Positions 1 through 7,482 of a stretch of DNA of 64,000 nucleotides are shown one piece after another (the stretch's first letter is position 1; each line of letters begins with the position of its first letter). This DNA is from JBPCQA01 sp050998615. GTDB taxonomy: Bacteria > Actinomycetota > Actinomycetes > Propionibacteriales > Nocardioidaceae. The notes under the pieces are model-generated. The model was not told the origin of the DNA. It saw only the letters and a list, made by a program, of their open reading frames with translations, and did no database searches. The stretch is from contig JBPCQA010000001.1 of the NCBI GenBank assembly GCA_050998615.1, positions 56,950 through 120,949 on the forward strand, read 5' to 3'. The position numbers and the translations under genes were made by a program.

Positions 1-96
1 GTGGTGTCGACAGATCGAGAGCTGGCGGAAAGCGTGGTGGCAATGGGTGCCCGCTCCGTGGCGTCGATGGCCCTGGTCCGGGCGATGGCCCTGTGA
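1..96 (+). CDS. NYN-domain protein, C-terminal fragment (cut by window edge)
   Basis: An open frame enters from the left edge and stops at 94-96, giving a 31-residue tail. It contains VVSTDRELAESVVAMGA. A 'VVSSDREL...GA' segment is typical of the last part of NYN/YacP-like PIN-fold nuclease domains, where the Asp belongs to the metal site. The stop overlaps the next start (GTGA at 93-96), so the two genes are probably translationally coupled. Only the tail is visible, so the family call is tentative. Confidence 0.5.
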   Translation: MVSTDRELAESVVAMGARSVASMALVRAMAL

Positions 97-686
97 CAGC
101 AATCGGACCCTTCCCCGACCAAGCTAAGGCCGCGGACCTTGAGCGCGGGGGCACCGTCACGGCGGTGAGCCGCAACGCGGGTCACCATTTCAGCAAGGAC
201 AACGTGCCGACGATCCGGCTGTTGTGCGGCCTCGGTGTCGAATGCGACGGCCATGCGGGCGTGACAGTGCAGCACCGGTCCCGGGTGCGCAAAGACCCGA
301 GTCAGCCCAACCTTCGTCAAGTGCATCTCATCCATTCAGAGCTCCATGACGAGTTGCGGGATCGCGGCTACGCCGTACAGGCCGGTCAGCTCGGAGAGAA
401 CATCACCACACGTGGAATCTCGCTGCTGGATCTGCCGAAAGGCTGCTTGCTCCACATCGGCCCGGCCGCCGTCGTGGAAGTTACTGGTCTGCGCAATCCG
501 TGTTATCAGATCGACCACTTCCAGCGAGGGGTGCTGGCAGCTGTTCTCGATCGTGACCCAGCTGGGAGTGTGGTGCGGAAATCGGGAGTTATGGCGGTCG
601 TGCTCGGCGGCGGCGACGTACGTCGAGGCGACGCGATCGACGTCGAGATGCCTCCGGGCCCGTGGTTGCCCCTGCAGCCGGTCTGA
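93..686 (+). CDS. MOSC domain protein
   Basis: This 197-residue protein is a stand-alone MOSC (molybdenum cofactor sulfurase C-terminal) domain. The hallmark is the RNPCYQID segment near residue 136, whose Cys is the conserved sulfur-carrier residue. It is preceded by GQLGENITT, the usual N-terminal MOSC signature. Stand-alone MOSC proteins are linked to molybdenum-cofactor sulfur chemistry and detoxification; the substrate here cannot be read from sequence. The GTG start at 93 overlaps the upstream stop, and I see no other plausible start. Confidence 0.85.
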   Translation: MTAIGPFPDQAKAADLERGGTVTAVSRNAGHHFSKDNVPTIRLLCGLGVECDGHAGVTVQHRSRVRKDPSQPNLRQVHLIHSELHDELRDRGYAVQAGQLGENITTRGISLLDLPKGCLLHIGPAAVVEVTGLRNPCYQIDHFQRGVLAAVLDRDPAGSVVRKSGVMAVVLGGGDVRRGDAIDVEMPPGPWLPLQPV

Positions 687-702
687 GCCAGACCCGACGT
701 GC

Positions 703-730
703 CGCATTCACGGTGGTTGCTGGAGACCGC
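703..730. repeat. Fragment of the TTCACGGTGGTTG dispersed repeat
   Basis: The short intergenic stretch after the MOSC gene contains CATTCACGGTGGTTG followed by GGAGACCGC. This resembles the repeated units at 20163-20258. It looks like a degenerate partial copy of that family. The rest of 687-819 shows nothing beyond the ribosome binding site for the next gene. Confidence 0.35.
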
Positions 731-819
731 AAGTGCCCGCGGCTCGCACCAGCGAAAGTGTCGGAGGGCCTGTCTAACGTTTCCGGAACGAACGACTGTC
801 CACGTCACGGAGGTCCCCG

Positions 820-1134
820 ATGATTTACCAGGCACATGTTTCGCAGCCCAGCGGTGCGCCGTCATCGTCTGGTGCCTCGACTCCGCTGCAATCGCCTAGC
901 CGCGCCGCCCCTTCGCGGCATCCGGTGACCGATCCCCGGGCTCTTACCATCGACTGCGGACGCTGCGTCATGCGTGACCTGCGCTGTGGAGACTGCATGG
1001 TCACAGCTTTGCTGGGCGGGCCACCAGTTGGCGTGGCGCTAGACGAAGCGGAGCAGCGCGCGCTCGGAGTCTTGGCTGACGCAGGTTTGTTGTCGCCGTT
1101 ACGCATGGTCGAGCCAATGGATTCGGGGTTATAG
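820..1134 (+). CDS. Small conserved actinobacterial protein with four clustered cysteines
   Basis: This 104-residue protein has a low-complexity Ser/Pro/Ala-rich N-terminus and then the core DCGRCVMRDLRCGDCMVTAL (about residues 45-64). The two CxxC pairs separated by seven residues suggest a small metal site, probably zinc. The C-terminal half (EAEQRALGVLADAGLLSPLRMV) looks helical. I recall similar proteins beside NlpC/P60 genes in other actinomycetes, but no function is known to me. The start is supported by GGAGG six to seven nt before ATG 820. Confidence 0.7.
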   Translation: MIYQAHVSQPSGAPSSSGASTPLQSPSRAAPSRHPVTDPRALTIDCGRCVMRDLRCGDCMVTALLGGPPVGVALDEAEQRALGVLADAGLLSPLRMVEPMDSGL

Positions 1135-1187
1135 AGCCCGGGTAGGGGCGGACCTACGAACGAGCGCGCTAAGAGACCGGGTCCGAA

Positions 1188-1203
1188 TGTGACAAAGATT
1201 ACA
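1188..1203. promoter_or_regulatory. Candidate CRP/FNR-family operator upstream of the NlpC/P60 gene
   Basis: TGTGA-N6-TTACA differs by one base from the palindromic consensus TGTGA-N6-TCACA used by mycobacterial CRP (Rv3676). It lies about 200 bp before the NlpC/P60 start. A TAGTGT hexamer at 1285-1290 could be the -10 of a promoter giving a leader of about 105 nt. The site is seen directly; its function is inferred. Confidence 0.4.
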
Positions 1204-1401
1204 GCCGACCCTGGTGGAGTCAGCCGCGGCCCAGAATATCCACAAAACCGGTCGGCAGATCTGGCCGAGTCCGCACATGCTCGGTAGTGTGTGCCACTGG
1301 TTTCCGTACGACGTGGGCCACGCCGGGCCGACTCGGGAGCCACGCCACACCCGGGGGGACACCCCGACGGCGTTCGCGATCTGAGAGGGGACCGTCGACC
1401 C

Positions 1402-2637
1402 GTGTCGAACGGCCAACAACACCGCCTGCCCCGTGCCTTTACCCGTGTCTCGCTCATTGGGGCAGCCGCCTTGCTCGGAAGCCTCGTAGTGGCGCCAACG
1501 CCCGGTTTCGCCAACCCTTCCGGCCCACCGACGCCTGCGGGGGGCCAACAGAACGCTCAGCCGACGATCGCCTCGGTTCAGGCGCGGCTGAGCCAGCTAG
1601 ACCATGAAGCGGAGATCGCCGCCGAAGACTTCAACACGGTTCGCGTGCAGATGCAGGCCGCGGGGCGACGGCTCACCACCCTCCAGGCGGACGTCAAGAG
1701 CCAGCGACACCGGGTTGCCGTGCTGCGTGACCAGGTCGTCGGTTCGGCAATCTCGGACTACCAAAATGCCGCTGGCCTGTCGTCGACCACGTCGTTCCTG
1801 ATCTCGCACGATCCCAGCAAGTTCGTGACCAACCTCGCGGACACCTCGGTGGTCGAGCATCAACAGGCGGGCGCCCTCACGGCCCTCGAGCAACAGCAGA
1901 ACCAGCTCGGCATCGGGCAGAGGCAGGCGGCCCGCGAGGTCGCGGTGATTTCGGCCGACAAGGCGAAGCTGGCCGCGCATAAGGCCGTCGTCGAGCACAA
2001 AATGCTGCAGGCGCGCAACCTGCTTTCCCGCCTCAAGGCACAAGAGCGAGCCCGGTTGTTGGCCATCCAGAAGCACCAGCAAGAGCTGGCCCTGGCCCGC
2101 AGCAGGGCTGCTGCCGCGGCTGCGGCGGCTGCGAACACCGCGCCCGCCGCTCCCACGACCACCGCGCCCGCCGCTCCCACGACCACCGGCAACGGTGGCA
2201 CTCCCAGCCAAAGCCGGAGCACCACTACCTACAGCCAGCCAAGCCGTAGTAGCTCCCGGCCAGCCCGCGCTCCAAGCCCGCCGGCGTCCGGTCGAGCGGC
2301 GACCGCCGTCAGCTACGCGCTTGCACACCTCGGCGACCCCTATGCGTGGGCGGCCGCCGGGCCAAACGCGTTTGACTGCTCCGGTCTCACCATGGCCGCA
2401 TGGGGTGCTGCTGGCGTGTCATTGCCTCATTCGGCAGCCATGCAAGCGAGCATGGGCACTCCGGTGTCCACTTCGCAGCTTCAACCAGGCGACCTGGTCT
2501 TCTATTATTCGCCGATCTCGCACGTTGGGATGTACATCGGCAACGGTCAGATCGTGCACGCCCCGCACAGCGGCTCTGTCGTGCAGATCGTGCCGCTGAC
2601 GTCGATGCCGATAGCCGCGGCGCGACGTGTCGGCTAA
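1402..2637 (+). CDS. Secreted NlpC/P60 peptidoglycan endopeptidase (RipA/Rv2190c-like)
   Basis: A 411-residue exported hydrolase expected to cut stem peptides. GTG 1402 is chosen because it follows GAGAGGGGA and gives a clean signal peptide (basic RVSL, then a hydrophobic run, cleavage near PGFA-NPSG). A coiled-coil region of about 190 residues follows, then an Ala/Pro/Thr linker with PAAPTTTA repeats. The C-terminal NlpC/P60 domain has the catalytic Cys in FDCSGL, the first His in SHVGMYIG and a further His in HAPHSG. The coiled coil plus linker resembles the autoinhibitory N-terminus of RipA proteins. Gene order matches Rv2190c upstream of pimB. Longer upstream starts would bury the signal peptide. 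Confidence 0.9.
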   Translation: MSNGQQHRLPRAFTRVSLIGAAALLGSLVVAPTPGFANPSGPPTPAGGQQNAQPTIASVQARLSQLDHEAEIAAEDFNTVRVQMQAAGRRLTTLQADVKSQRHRVAVLRDQVVGSAISDYQNAAGLSSTTSFLISHDPSKFVTNLADTSVVEHQQAGALTALEQQQNQLGIGQRQAAREVAVISADKAKLAAHKAVVEHKMLQARNLLSRLKAQERARLLAIQKHQQELALARSRAAAAAAAAANTAPAAPTTTAPAAPTTTGNGGTPSQSRSTTTYSQPSRSSSRPARAPSPPASGRAATAVSYALAHLGDPYAWAAAGPNAFDCSGLTMAAWGAAGVSLPHSAAMQASMGTPVSTSQLQPGDLVFYYSPISHVGMYIGNGQIVHAPHSGSVVQIVPLTSMPIAAARRVG

Positions 2638-2689
2638 CCACTAAAAGGGGGGAGCCGCCGGTCTCGCGGTGACCGCCGCCTGCCGGCAT

Positions 2690-2695
2690 TACGCT
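2690..2695 (+). promoter_or_regulatory. -10 element of a probable leaderless promoter
   Basis: TACGCT ends six nt before ATG 2702, with no Shine-Dalgarno sequence between, so transcription would start at or next to the ATG. The same box precedes the DAHP synthase gene at 15000-15005. Confidence 0.5.
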
Positions 2696-2701
2696 TGGCC
2701 G

Positions 2702-4084
2702 ATGAATCTGCGCGGCCAGCCCCATCGGCGGATGCCGACAGTGCGGGCCGCGGCGGGCGCCCGGCGTTGGGCCACTCCTGCCGTATTCGCGTTGCTTGCC
2801 GCTTCGACGGCCGGTTGTTCCCACTCCGGTGCGTCCGAGCTTGTCGCGTCTACTCCGGCCTGGGCGAGCGCCCCGATCACCCGGACGGCACAACCCGACG
2901 ACTCCCTACTTGCGCGGGCTCTTAGCCGCGAACGGCAGGCGGTCGCCGACAGAGACGCCATCGGCTTCGTCAACACGTGGGATCCCGGCCAGGCCGGCAC
3001 GCGTCAGCGAGCACTGACGATCTACCAGAACCTGGTTGACCTGCATGCCGAGCTGAGGCCTATGGCCGTGGCAACCGACCAGACGGCGGGGGCTGATGTC
3101 TCGTCAAAGCCGGCATCGGCCGCGCCAGCGGAAGCTGCATCGGCGGGTCCAACCAAGCTCGATCCGGTCCACCCCGATGGATCCAGCTGGGCGGTCCGGG
3201 TGGACATGGCCTGGCGCTTGGCTGGCCTTGACCACAGCGACGTACACTCCTGGCTCGTCTACACATTCGTGCAACGCGGCTCGCGGGCGTACGTCGCCGA
3301 CATCGCCGCGGTTGCTGGCTCTCGTACGCCGATCTGGCTGATTGGTCATCTGTACGTGCACCGTTCGACCCGCACCCTGGTTGCCGCTGGATCGCCAACG
3401 TTGGCCACGGTGGTGTCTCGTGGGCTGACCCAAGCAATCCGGGACGTCTCCGCGGTGATGCCAGGCTGGCGGGGCGATCTTGTCGCCTACGCGCCGTCGA
3501 CCCCGTCTCAGTTCGACGCGCTGCTCGACTCGTCGGCCCACGAGTACCAGGGAATCGCCGCGGTCACCGCAACCGTAGACGGCTCGCGCCGCCTCAACTC
3601 TCCAGTGGCGATCGTGACCAACCCCATGGTGTTCGGCAGGCTCAGCCTTGTCGGCCGGCATGTGGTGATCAGTCACGAGGCGACCCATGAGGCAACGAAC
3701 GCCGCGGTCGTCGACATGCCGCTGTGGCTCGCGGAGGGCTTCGCCGACTACGTCGGGGTGGGGGCGGTCCACGTGCCGCTGGCCGTGTCGGCCCGCGAAG
3801 TGCTGGGCGACGTACGTGCTGACCGCGTGCCGACCCGGCTGCCGGCAGACTCGACCTTCACCGGCTCGGGGCCACAACAGGAAAGCAGCTACGAGCAGGC
3901 CCGGCTGGCGATCACGCTGATAGCCAAGACATCCGGCCGGTGGAGGTTGGTGCAGTTCTACCAGTACGTGGAGCACCATCCGACCGACGTGGCCGCCGCC
4001 TTCCGCACCGTGCTCCACACCACCACGGCGGCATTCACGACGCGCTGGCAGGTCTATCTCGAGGCGCTCGCCGATGCAGGCTAG
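2702..4084 (+). CDS. Lipoprotein zinc metallopeptidase of the gluzincin (peptidase MA-like) type
   Basis: A 460-residue lipoprotein. The N-terminus has a basic region, a hydrophobic stretch and a lipobox ending AASTAGC. The C-terminal third carries ISHEATHEATN (HExxH zinc site, near residue 324) followed by LWLAEGFADYVG, where the downstream Glu is the expected third ligand of the gluzincin fold. The middle has the look of a secreted NTF2-like or linker domain. ATG 2702 is preferred because of the adjacent -10 box; GTG 2669, behind a GGGGGG run, is the alternative. The 3' end overlaps the M48 gene by 11 nt, so the two are probably co-expressed envelope proteases. The substrate is unknown. Confidence 0.75.
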   Translation: MNLRGQPHRRMPTVRAAAGARRWATPAVFALLAASTAGCSHSGASELVASTPAWASAPITRTAQPDDSLLARALSRERQAVADRDAIGFVNTWDPGQAGTRQRALTIYQNLVDLHAELRPMAVATDQTAGADVSSKPASAAPAEAASAGPTKLDPVHPDGSSWAVRVDMAWRLAGLDHSDVHSWLVYTFVQRGSRAYVADIAAVAGSRTPIWLIGHLYVHRSTRTLVAAGSPTLATVVSRGLTQAIRDVSAVMPGWRGDLVAYAPSTPSQFDALLDSSAHEYQGIAAVTATVDGSRRLNSPVAIVTNPMVFGRLSLVGRHVVISHEATHEATNAAVVDMPLWLAEGFADYVGVGAVHVPLAVSAREVLGDVRADRVPTRLPADSTFTGSGPQQESSYEQARLAITLIAKTSGRWRLVQFYQYVEHHPTDVAAAFRTVLHTTTAAFTTRWQVYLEALADAG

Positions 4085-5414
4085 CGGCTGGGAGGCCGAG
4101 TCGCGATCGACTCGGGTGGCTGCCGGCTTGCTCATCGGGCTGCTTGCCGCCTTCCTCGTCGTGGTGGGCATGCTGACGCCGTGGCATCCACTGCCCGGCG
4201 CCGACGTGGACACTGCCCCGATTCATCACTTCTTCACCCAGCCGCAGATCAACCGGTCACAGGCATTTTTCGACGCCGACCGGTGGCCCTCATGGCTGGG
4301 TCTGCTCGCCGGATTGATCGTGGCGGCTGTTCTCGCCTTCTCCGTGATCGGCCACCGGGCGGTCTCGTTGGTGCGTCTCCATATCCCACTGTGGTGGCTG
4401 CAGGTGATCACGTTGGTGACTGCCGTTTCGGTGATCGAGACGGCCGCGACCGCGCCGTTCGGCCTGTGGTCTGCTCAACTCGGTCGCGATTACGGGCTTT
4501 CGACGCAGAGCCTGGGCGGCTGGGCAGTCGACCGGATGAAGGCTCTGCTCCTCGGTGTCGCGGTCGCCTCGATGCTGCTGCTCGCACTGATCGGCTTGGC
4601 ACGGCGATTCACCCGCGCCTGGTTCGTGCCGGCCGCCGTGGGCGCCGGTGTGCTCGTGGTCGTGTTCTCGTTCTCTTACCCGATCGTCGTCGAGCCGTTG
4701 TTCAGCAGGTTCGCCCCGTTGCCGCCCGGCCCGCTGCGCACACAGTTGCTGCAGCTCGCCCACCGCGATGGAGTCAATGTGTCCGATGTGTTGGTGGTGG
4801 ATGCGTCGCGTCGTACGACGGCGCTGAACGCCTACGTGTCGGGGTTCGGCACGACGAAACGCATCGTGATCTACGACACGCTGCTCAAGTCCGTGCCGGA
4901 CAAGGAGATCAACGTCATCGTCGCTCACGAGTTGGGTCACGCCAAGAGCGGCGATGTGGTCATCGGCACGCTGGAGGGCGCGCTGGCCGCCTCGGCGGGA
5001 ATTGTGGCGCTGTTCTTGCTCTTGCGGCCGCGGCTGTTGCGCAAGCAGGTCGACGCCGGCTCGGTCGGAGATCCAGCAATCGTGCCCGTCGTGATGGGTT
5101 TGGCCGTGCTCGTGTCGTTCGCTGCGCTGCCGATTCAAGACACGCTCAGCCGCCATGTCGAGGCGCGCGCCGACGCGCATTGCCTGCAGCTGACTCATGA
5201 CCCCAGCGACTTCATCAGCTTGCAGCAGCGACTCGCGGTCACCAATCTCGACCACTTGCAACCCAACGGCTTCTTGAGCTTTTGGTTCAACAACCATCCG
5301 CCGACGCTGGACCGGATCGGGATGGCGTTGGCCTGGGAACGGCTGCACGGGCCTGGCGTGACCCCTAGCTCGGACTGGATCCACAGCGGCAGCGGAGCAG
5401 CGGACGGCGGCTGA
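4074..5414 (+). CDS. M48-family integral membrane metalloprotease (Ste24/HtpX-like)
   Basis: This 446-residue protein has at least five hydrophobic segments and the M48 signature IVAHELGHAKSGD near residue 285, in which HExxH binds zinc. The downstream EARADAHCL supplies the usual third ligand region. The C-terminal FNNHPPTLDRIGM segment is typical of Ste24-type CAAX proteases. Actinobacteria lack prenylated CAAX substrates, so a membrane-protein quality-control role is more likely. The ATG lies inside the end of the preceding gene, and the stop overlaps the next start (TGATG). Confidence 0.85.
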   Translation: MQASGWEAESRSTRVAAGLLIGLLAAFLVVVGMLTPWHPLPGADVDTAPIHHFFTQPQINRSQAFFDADRWPSWLGLLAGLIVAAVLAFSVIGHRAVSLVRLHIPLWWLQVITLVTAVSVIETAATAPFGLWSAQLGRDYGLSTQSLGGWAVDRMKALLLGVAVASMLLLALIGLARRFTRAWFVPAAVGAGVLVVVFSFSYPIVVEPLFSRFAPLPPGPLRTQLLQLAHRDGVNVSDVLVVDASRRTTALNAYVSGFGTTKRIVIYDTLLKSVPDKEINVIVAHELGHAKSGDVVIGTLEGALAASAGIVALFLLLRPRLLRKQVDAGSVGDPAIVPVVMGLAVLVSFAALPIQDTLSRHVEARADAHCLQLTHDPSDFISLQQRLAVTNLDHLQPNGFLSFWFNNHPPTLDRIGMALAWERLHGPGVTPSSDWIHSGSGAADGG

Positions 5415-6550
5415 TGGGCAGCGTTTTGGTCGTAACCAACGACTTCCCTCCGCGAGTAGGAGGCATCGAGTCGTTCGTCTTCTCGCTTTGCTCTGGGTTT
5501 TCCAGCGACCAACTCGTCGTCTACACGGCCACGATGAGCGACAGTGTGAAGACCGACGCCAGCCTGCCCTACCCGGTGATTCGGGACACCCGCCGCATCC
5601 TGCTTCCGACGCCTCGGGTGAGTCGGGCCGTACGTCGGGTGGCTCGCGACTACGGCTGTGACCGGGTGGTGTTCGGCGCGGCGGCGCCGCTTGGTTTGCT
5701 GGCCCGCGATCTTCGGAGCACCGGGGTCCGTCGCATCGTTGGGTTGACACACGGGCACGAGGTCTGGTGGTCGAAGACACCTGGCGCACGGACGATGCTG
5801 CGCCGGATCGGCGAGGACATCGATGTGCTCACTTATGTCAGTGATTACTGCGGGCGCGAGATCGCCAAGGCGTTGAGTCCCGCTGCTGGCAACAAGATGG
5901 TGCGGTTGTCTCCAGGAGTGGATACCGCGGTGTTTCGACCGGCCGCAGACAAGGCGCTATTGCGCCGGGAGCTGGGGCTCGAGCCGGCTCGGCAGGTGGT
6001 GCTGGCGGTGTCTCGTCTGGTGGCTCGTAAGGGGCACGATGTGCTGATCGCGGCCTGGCCGGCGATCCTGGCGCGCTGCCCGGGCGCCGTACTCCTGATC
6101 GTCGGCGATGGGGCGCAACGTGCTCGGCTCCAGTGGCTAGCACGACGAGCACGCATCACCGAGTCGGTTCGATTCCTGCCAGCCCTGCCGTGGTCGCAGT
6201 TGCCGCCCGTGTACGCGGCCGCCGACGTCTTCGCGCTGCCGTGCCGGACCAGATTGCGCGGACTGGAGCCGGAGGCGTTCGGTATCGTGTTTCTCGAGGC
6301 TGCCGCTGCCGGCTTGCCGATCGTGGTCGGCGCTTCCGGTGGGGCACCGGAGACGGTGTCAGAAGGGGAGACCGGCTACGTCGTCGATCCCCGCGACGTA
6401 GTCGAGGTTGCCGCCAGGGTTGTCGATCTGCTCGCCGCGCCAGCCGTCGCTGCGGGGATGGGTCGGCGTGGCAGGGAGCGGGTGCAGTGCATGTGGTCCA
6501 CGCGTAGGGGGGTGCAGACTCTCCACGGGCTGCTCGAAGAGATTCGGTAA
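5414..6550 (+). CDS. pimB: GT4 mannosyltransferase, PimB'-like
   Basis: A 378-residue GT-B glycosyltransferase. The N-terminal Rossmann domain has TNDFPPRVGGIESFVF, typical of the PimB'/GT4 group. The C-terminal domain has the nucleotide-sugar motif EAFGIVFLE (E-x7-E). PimB' adds the second mannose to phosphatidylinositol monomannoside at the cytoplasmic face of the membrane. The assignment rests on this family signature and on context, since the NlpC/P60 gene upstream and the SRPBCC gene downstream match the Rv2190c-Rv2185c order. A related GDP-mannose-dependent GT4 activity cannot be excluded. Confidence 0.75.
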   Translation: MGSVLVVTNDFPPRVGGIESFVFSLCSGFSSDQLVVYTATMSDSVKTDASLPYPVIRDTRRILLPTPRVSRAVRRVARDYGCDRVVFGAAAPLGLLARDLRSTGVRRIVGLTHGHEVWWSKTPGARTMLRRIGEDIDVLTYVSDYCGREIAKALSPAAGNKMVRLSPGVDTAVFRPAADKALLRRELGLEPARQVVLAVSRLVARKGHDVLIAAWPAILARCPGAVLLIVGDGAQRARLQWLARRARITESVRFLPALPWSQLPPVYAAADVFALPCRTRLRGLEPEAFGIVFLEAAAAGLPIVVGASGGAPETVSEGETGYVVDPRDVVEVAARVVDLLAAPAVAAGMGRRGRERVQCMWSTRRGVQTLHGLLEEIR

Positions 6551-6607
6551 GGTCGACACAGCCACCACGCGAGTGACCTGACGTTGCAGACCCCGGGAAG
6601 TGTTTCC

Positions 6608-7045
6608 ATGGTGAACCAGACCACTTCGAGCATCCTGATCGCCGCCGACCCGGCGACGGTGATGGGGGTGATCGCAGACTTCGACAGCTATCCCGAGTGG
6701 GCCAAGGGCGTGAAGTCGGCGACCGTCTCGTCGGCGTACGACGACGGGCGCGCCGAACGAGTCGCGTTCGTGCTGGATGCCGCACCCATCAAGGACCAGT
6801 ACACGTTGGCTTATGAGTGGGACGACAACACGCATGTCAGCTGGTCGTTGGTCGAGGCCACCATGCTGAAGGCCATGGAAGGCTCCTATTCGCTGGCATC
6901 CGACGGTGACGCGACGCAAGTGACGTATCAGCTCAGCGTCGATTTGACGATCCCGATGATCGGGATGCTCAAACGCAAGGGAGAGAAAGTCATCATCGAC
7001 ACCGCGCTGAAGGGATTGCAGCGACGTGTTGAAGCAGCCGCGTGA
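6608..7045 (+). CDS. SRPBCC (polyketide cyclase/dehydrase-like) protein
   Basis: A 145-residue START/SRPBCC-fold protein. The core runs from SSILIAADPATVMGVIADF through YPEWAKGVKSA to the C-terminal amphipathic helix. ATG 6608 follows GGGAAG with reasonable spacing and matches the usual family N-terminus. It corresponds in position to Rv2185c near pimB. These proteins bind hydrophobic ligands; the ligand here is unknown. Confidence 0.8.
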   Translation: MVNQTTSSILIAADPATVMGVIADFDSYPEWAKGVKSATVSSAYDDGRAERVAFVLDAAPIKDQYTLAYEWDDNTHVSWSLVEATMLKAMEGSYSLASDGDATQVTYQLSVDLTIPMIGMLKRKGEKVIIDTALKGLQRRVEAAA

Positions 7046-7070
7046 TGAGAGCTCCGTCGTGGCTGCCGTG

Positions 7071-7094
7071 CTGAGAGCTCGCGCGAGCTCTCAG
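7071..7094. repeat. 24-bp perfect palindrome
   Basis: CTGAGAGCTC-GCGC-GAGCTCTCAG is self-complementary over all 24 bases. It sits 25 nt after the SRPBCC stop and 33 nt before the next GTG. It has no T-tract. It could be a terminator-like hairpin, an mRNA stability structure or an operator for a dimeric regulator acting on the gene at 7128. Confidence 0.7.
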
Positions 7095-7127
7095 ACGATC
7101 AATGGGGTGGCTTGATGGAGCGTTGCG

Positions 7128-7478
7128 GTGAGTAGCCGTGAGCCGGTCGGAAGTCTGGCCGAAGAGGCTGCCCGGTTGGCGGCCGTGCTGCGTGGCTGGG
7201 CCGGCGAAGATGGTCGCGATCGGTCGGACGCTGAGGCGGTCCATTCCGAAGCCATCGACGACGTACCGGGTCATGAGCCAGCTTCGGAGTGTCACCACTG
7301 CCCCATCTGCACCGTGGTTCGGGCCGCGAAGGGGACCAGCCCGCAGACGCGACAACACCTGGCGAATGCCGCCATGTCGTTGGTCATGGCGATGGAAGAG
7401 ATGCTGAAGACGTCGCCTGGGACGGCAGCTCGCAATGCGCGTGACTCCGGCGAAGAGATCGAACTCCCGGAGGACTGA
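7128..7478 (+). CDS. Small hypothetical protein with CxxCxxC motif
   Basis: A 116-residue acidic protein of unknown function. The middle contains ECHHCPICTVVRAAKG, three cysteines spaced CxxCxxC with adjacent His residues, suggesting a metal site. A predicted helix (RQHLANAAMSLVMAMEEML) follows. The stop lies four nt before the ROK kinase start, and the kinase Shine-Dalgarno sequence is inside this gene, so the two form an operon. I recall similar small proteins next to actinobacterial glucokinases but know no role. Confidence 0.65.
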   Translation: MSSREPVGSLAEEAARLAAVLRGWAGEDGRDRSDAEAVHSEAIDDVPGHEPASECHHCPICTVVRAAKGTSPQTRQHLANAAMSLVMAMEEMLKTSPGTAARNARDSGEEIELPED

Positions 7479-7482
7479 AGCG

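Noticed and set aside
1204..1400. ydaO/c-di-AMP riboswitch upstream of the NlpC/P60 gene
   Set aside because: Such riboswitches often precede this gene type, and the leader is GC-rich and structured. I could not find the conserved ydaO sequence blocks, so I do not call it. A covariance-model scan would decide.
4290..5789. 499-codon open frame on the minus strand
   Set aside because: Antisense to the M48 protease and pimB, with no recognisable motif and typical shadow composition.
6150..6190. GTCGGTTCGATTCCTG resembling a tRNA T-arm
   Set aside because: It is inside the pimB coding sequence and no acceptor stem or anticodon arm pairs around it.
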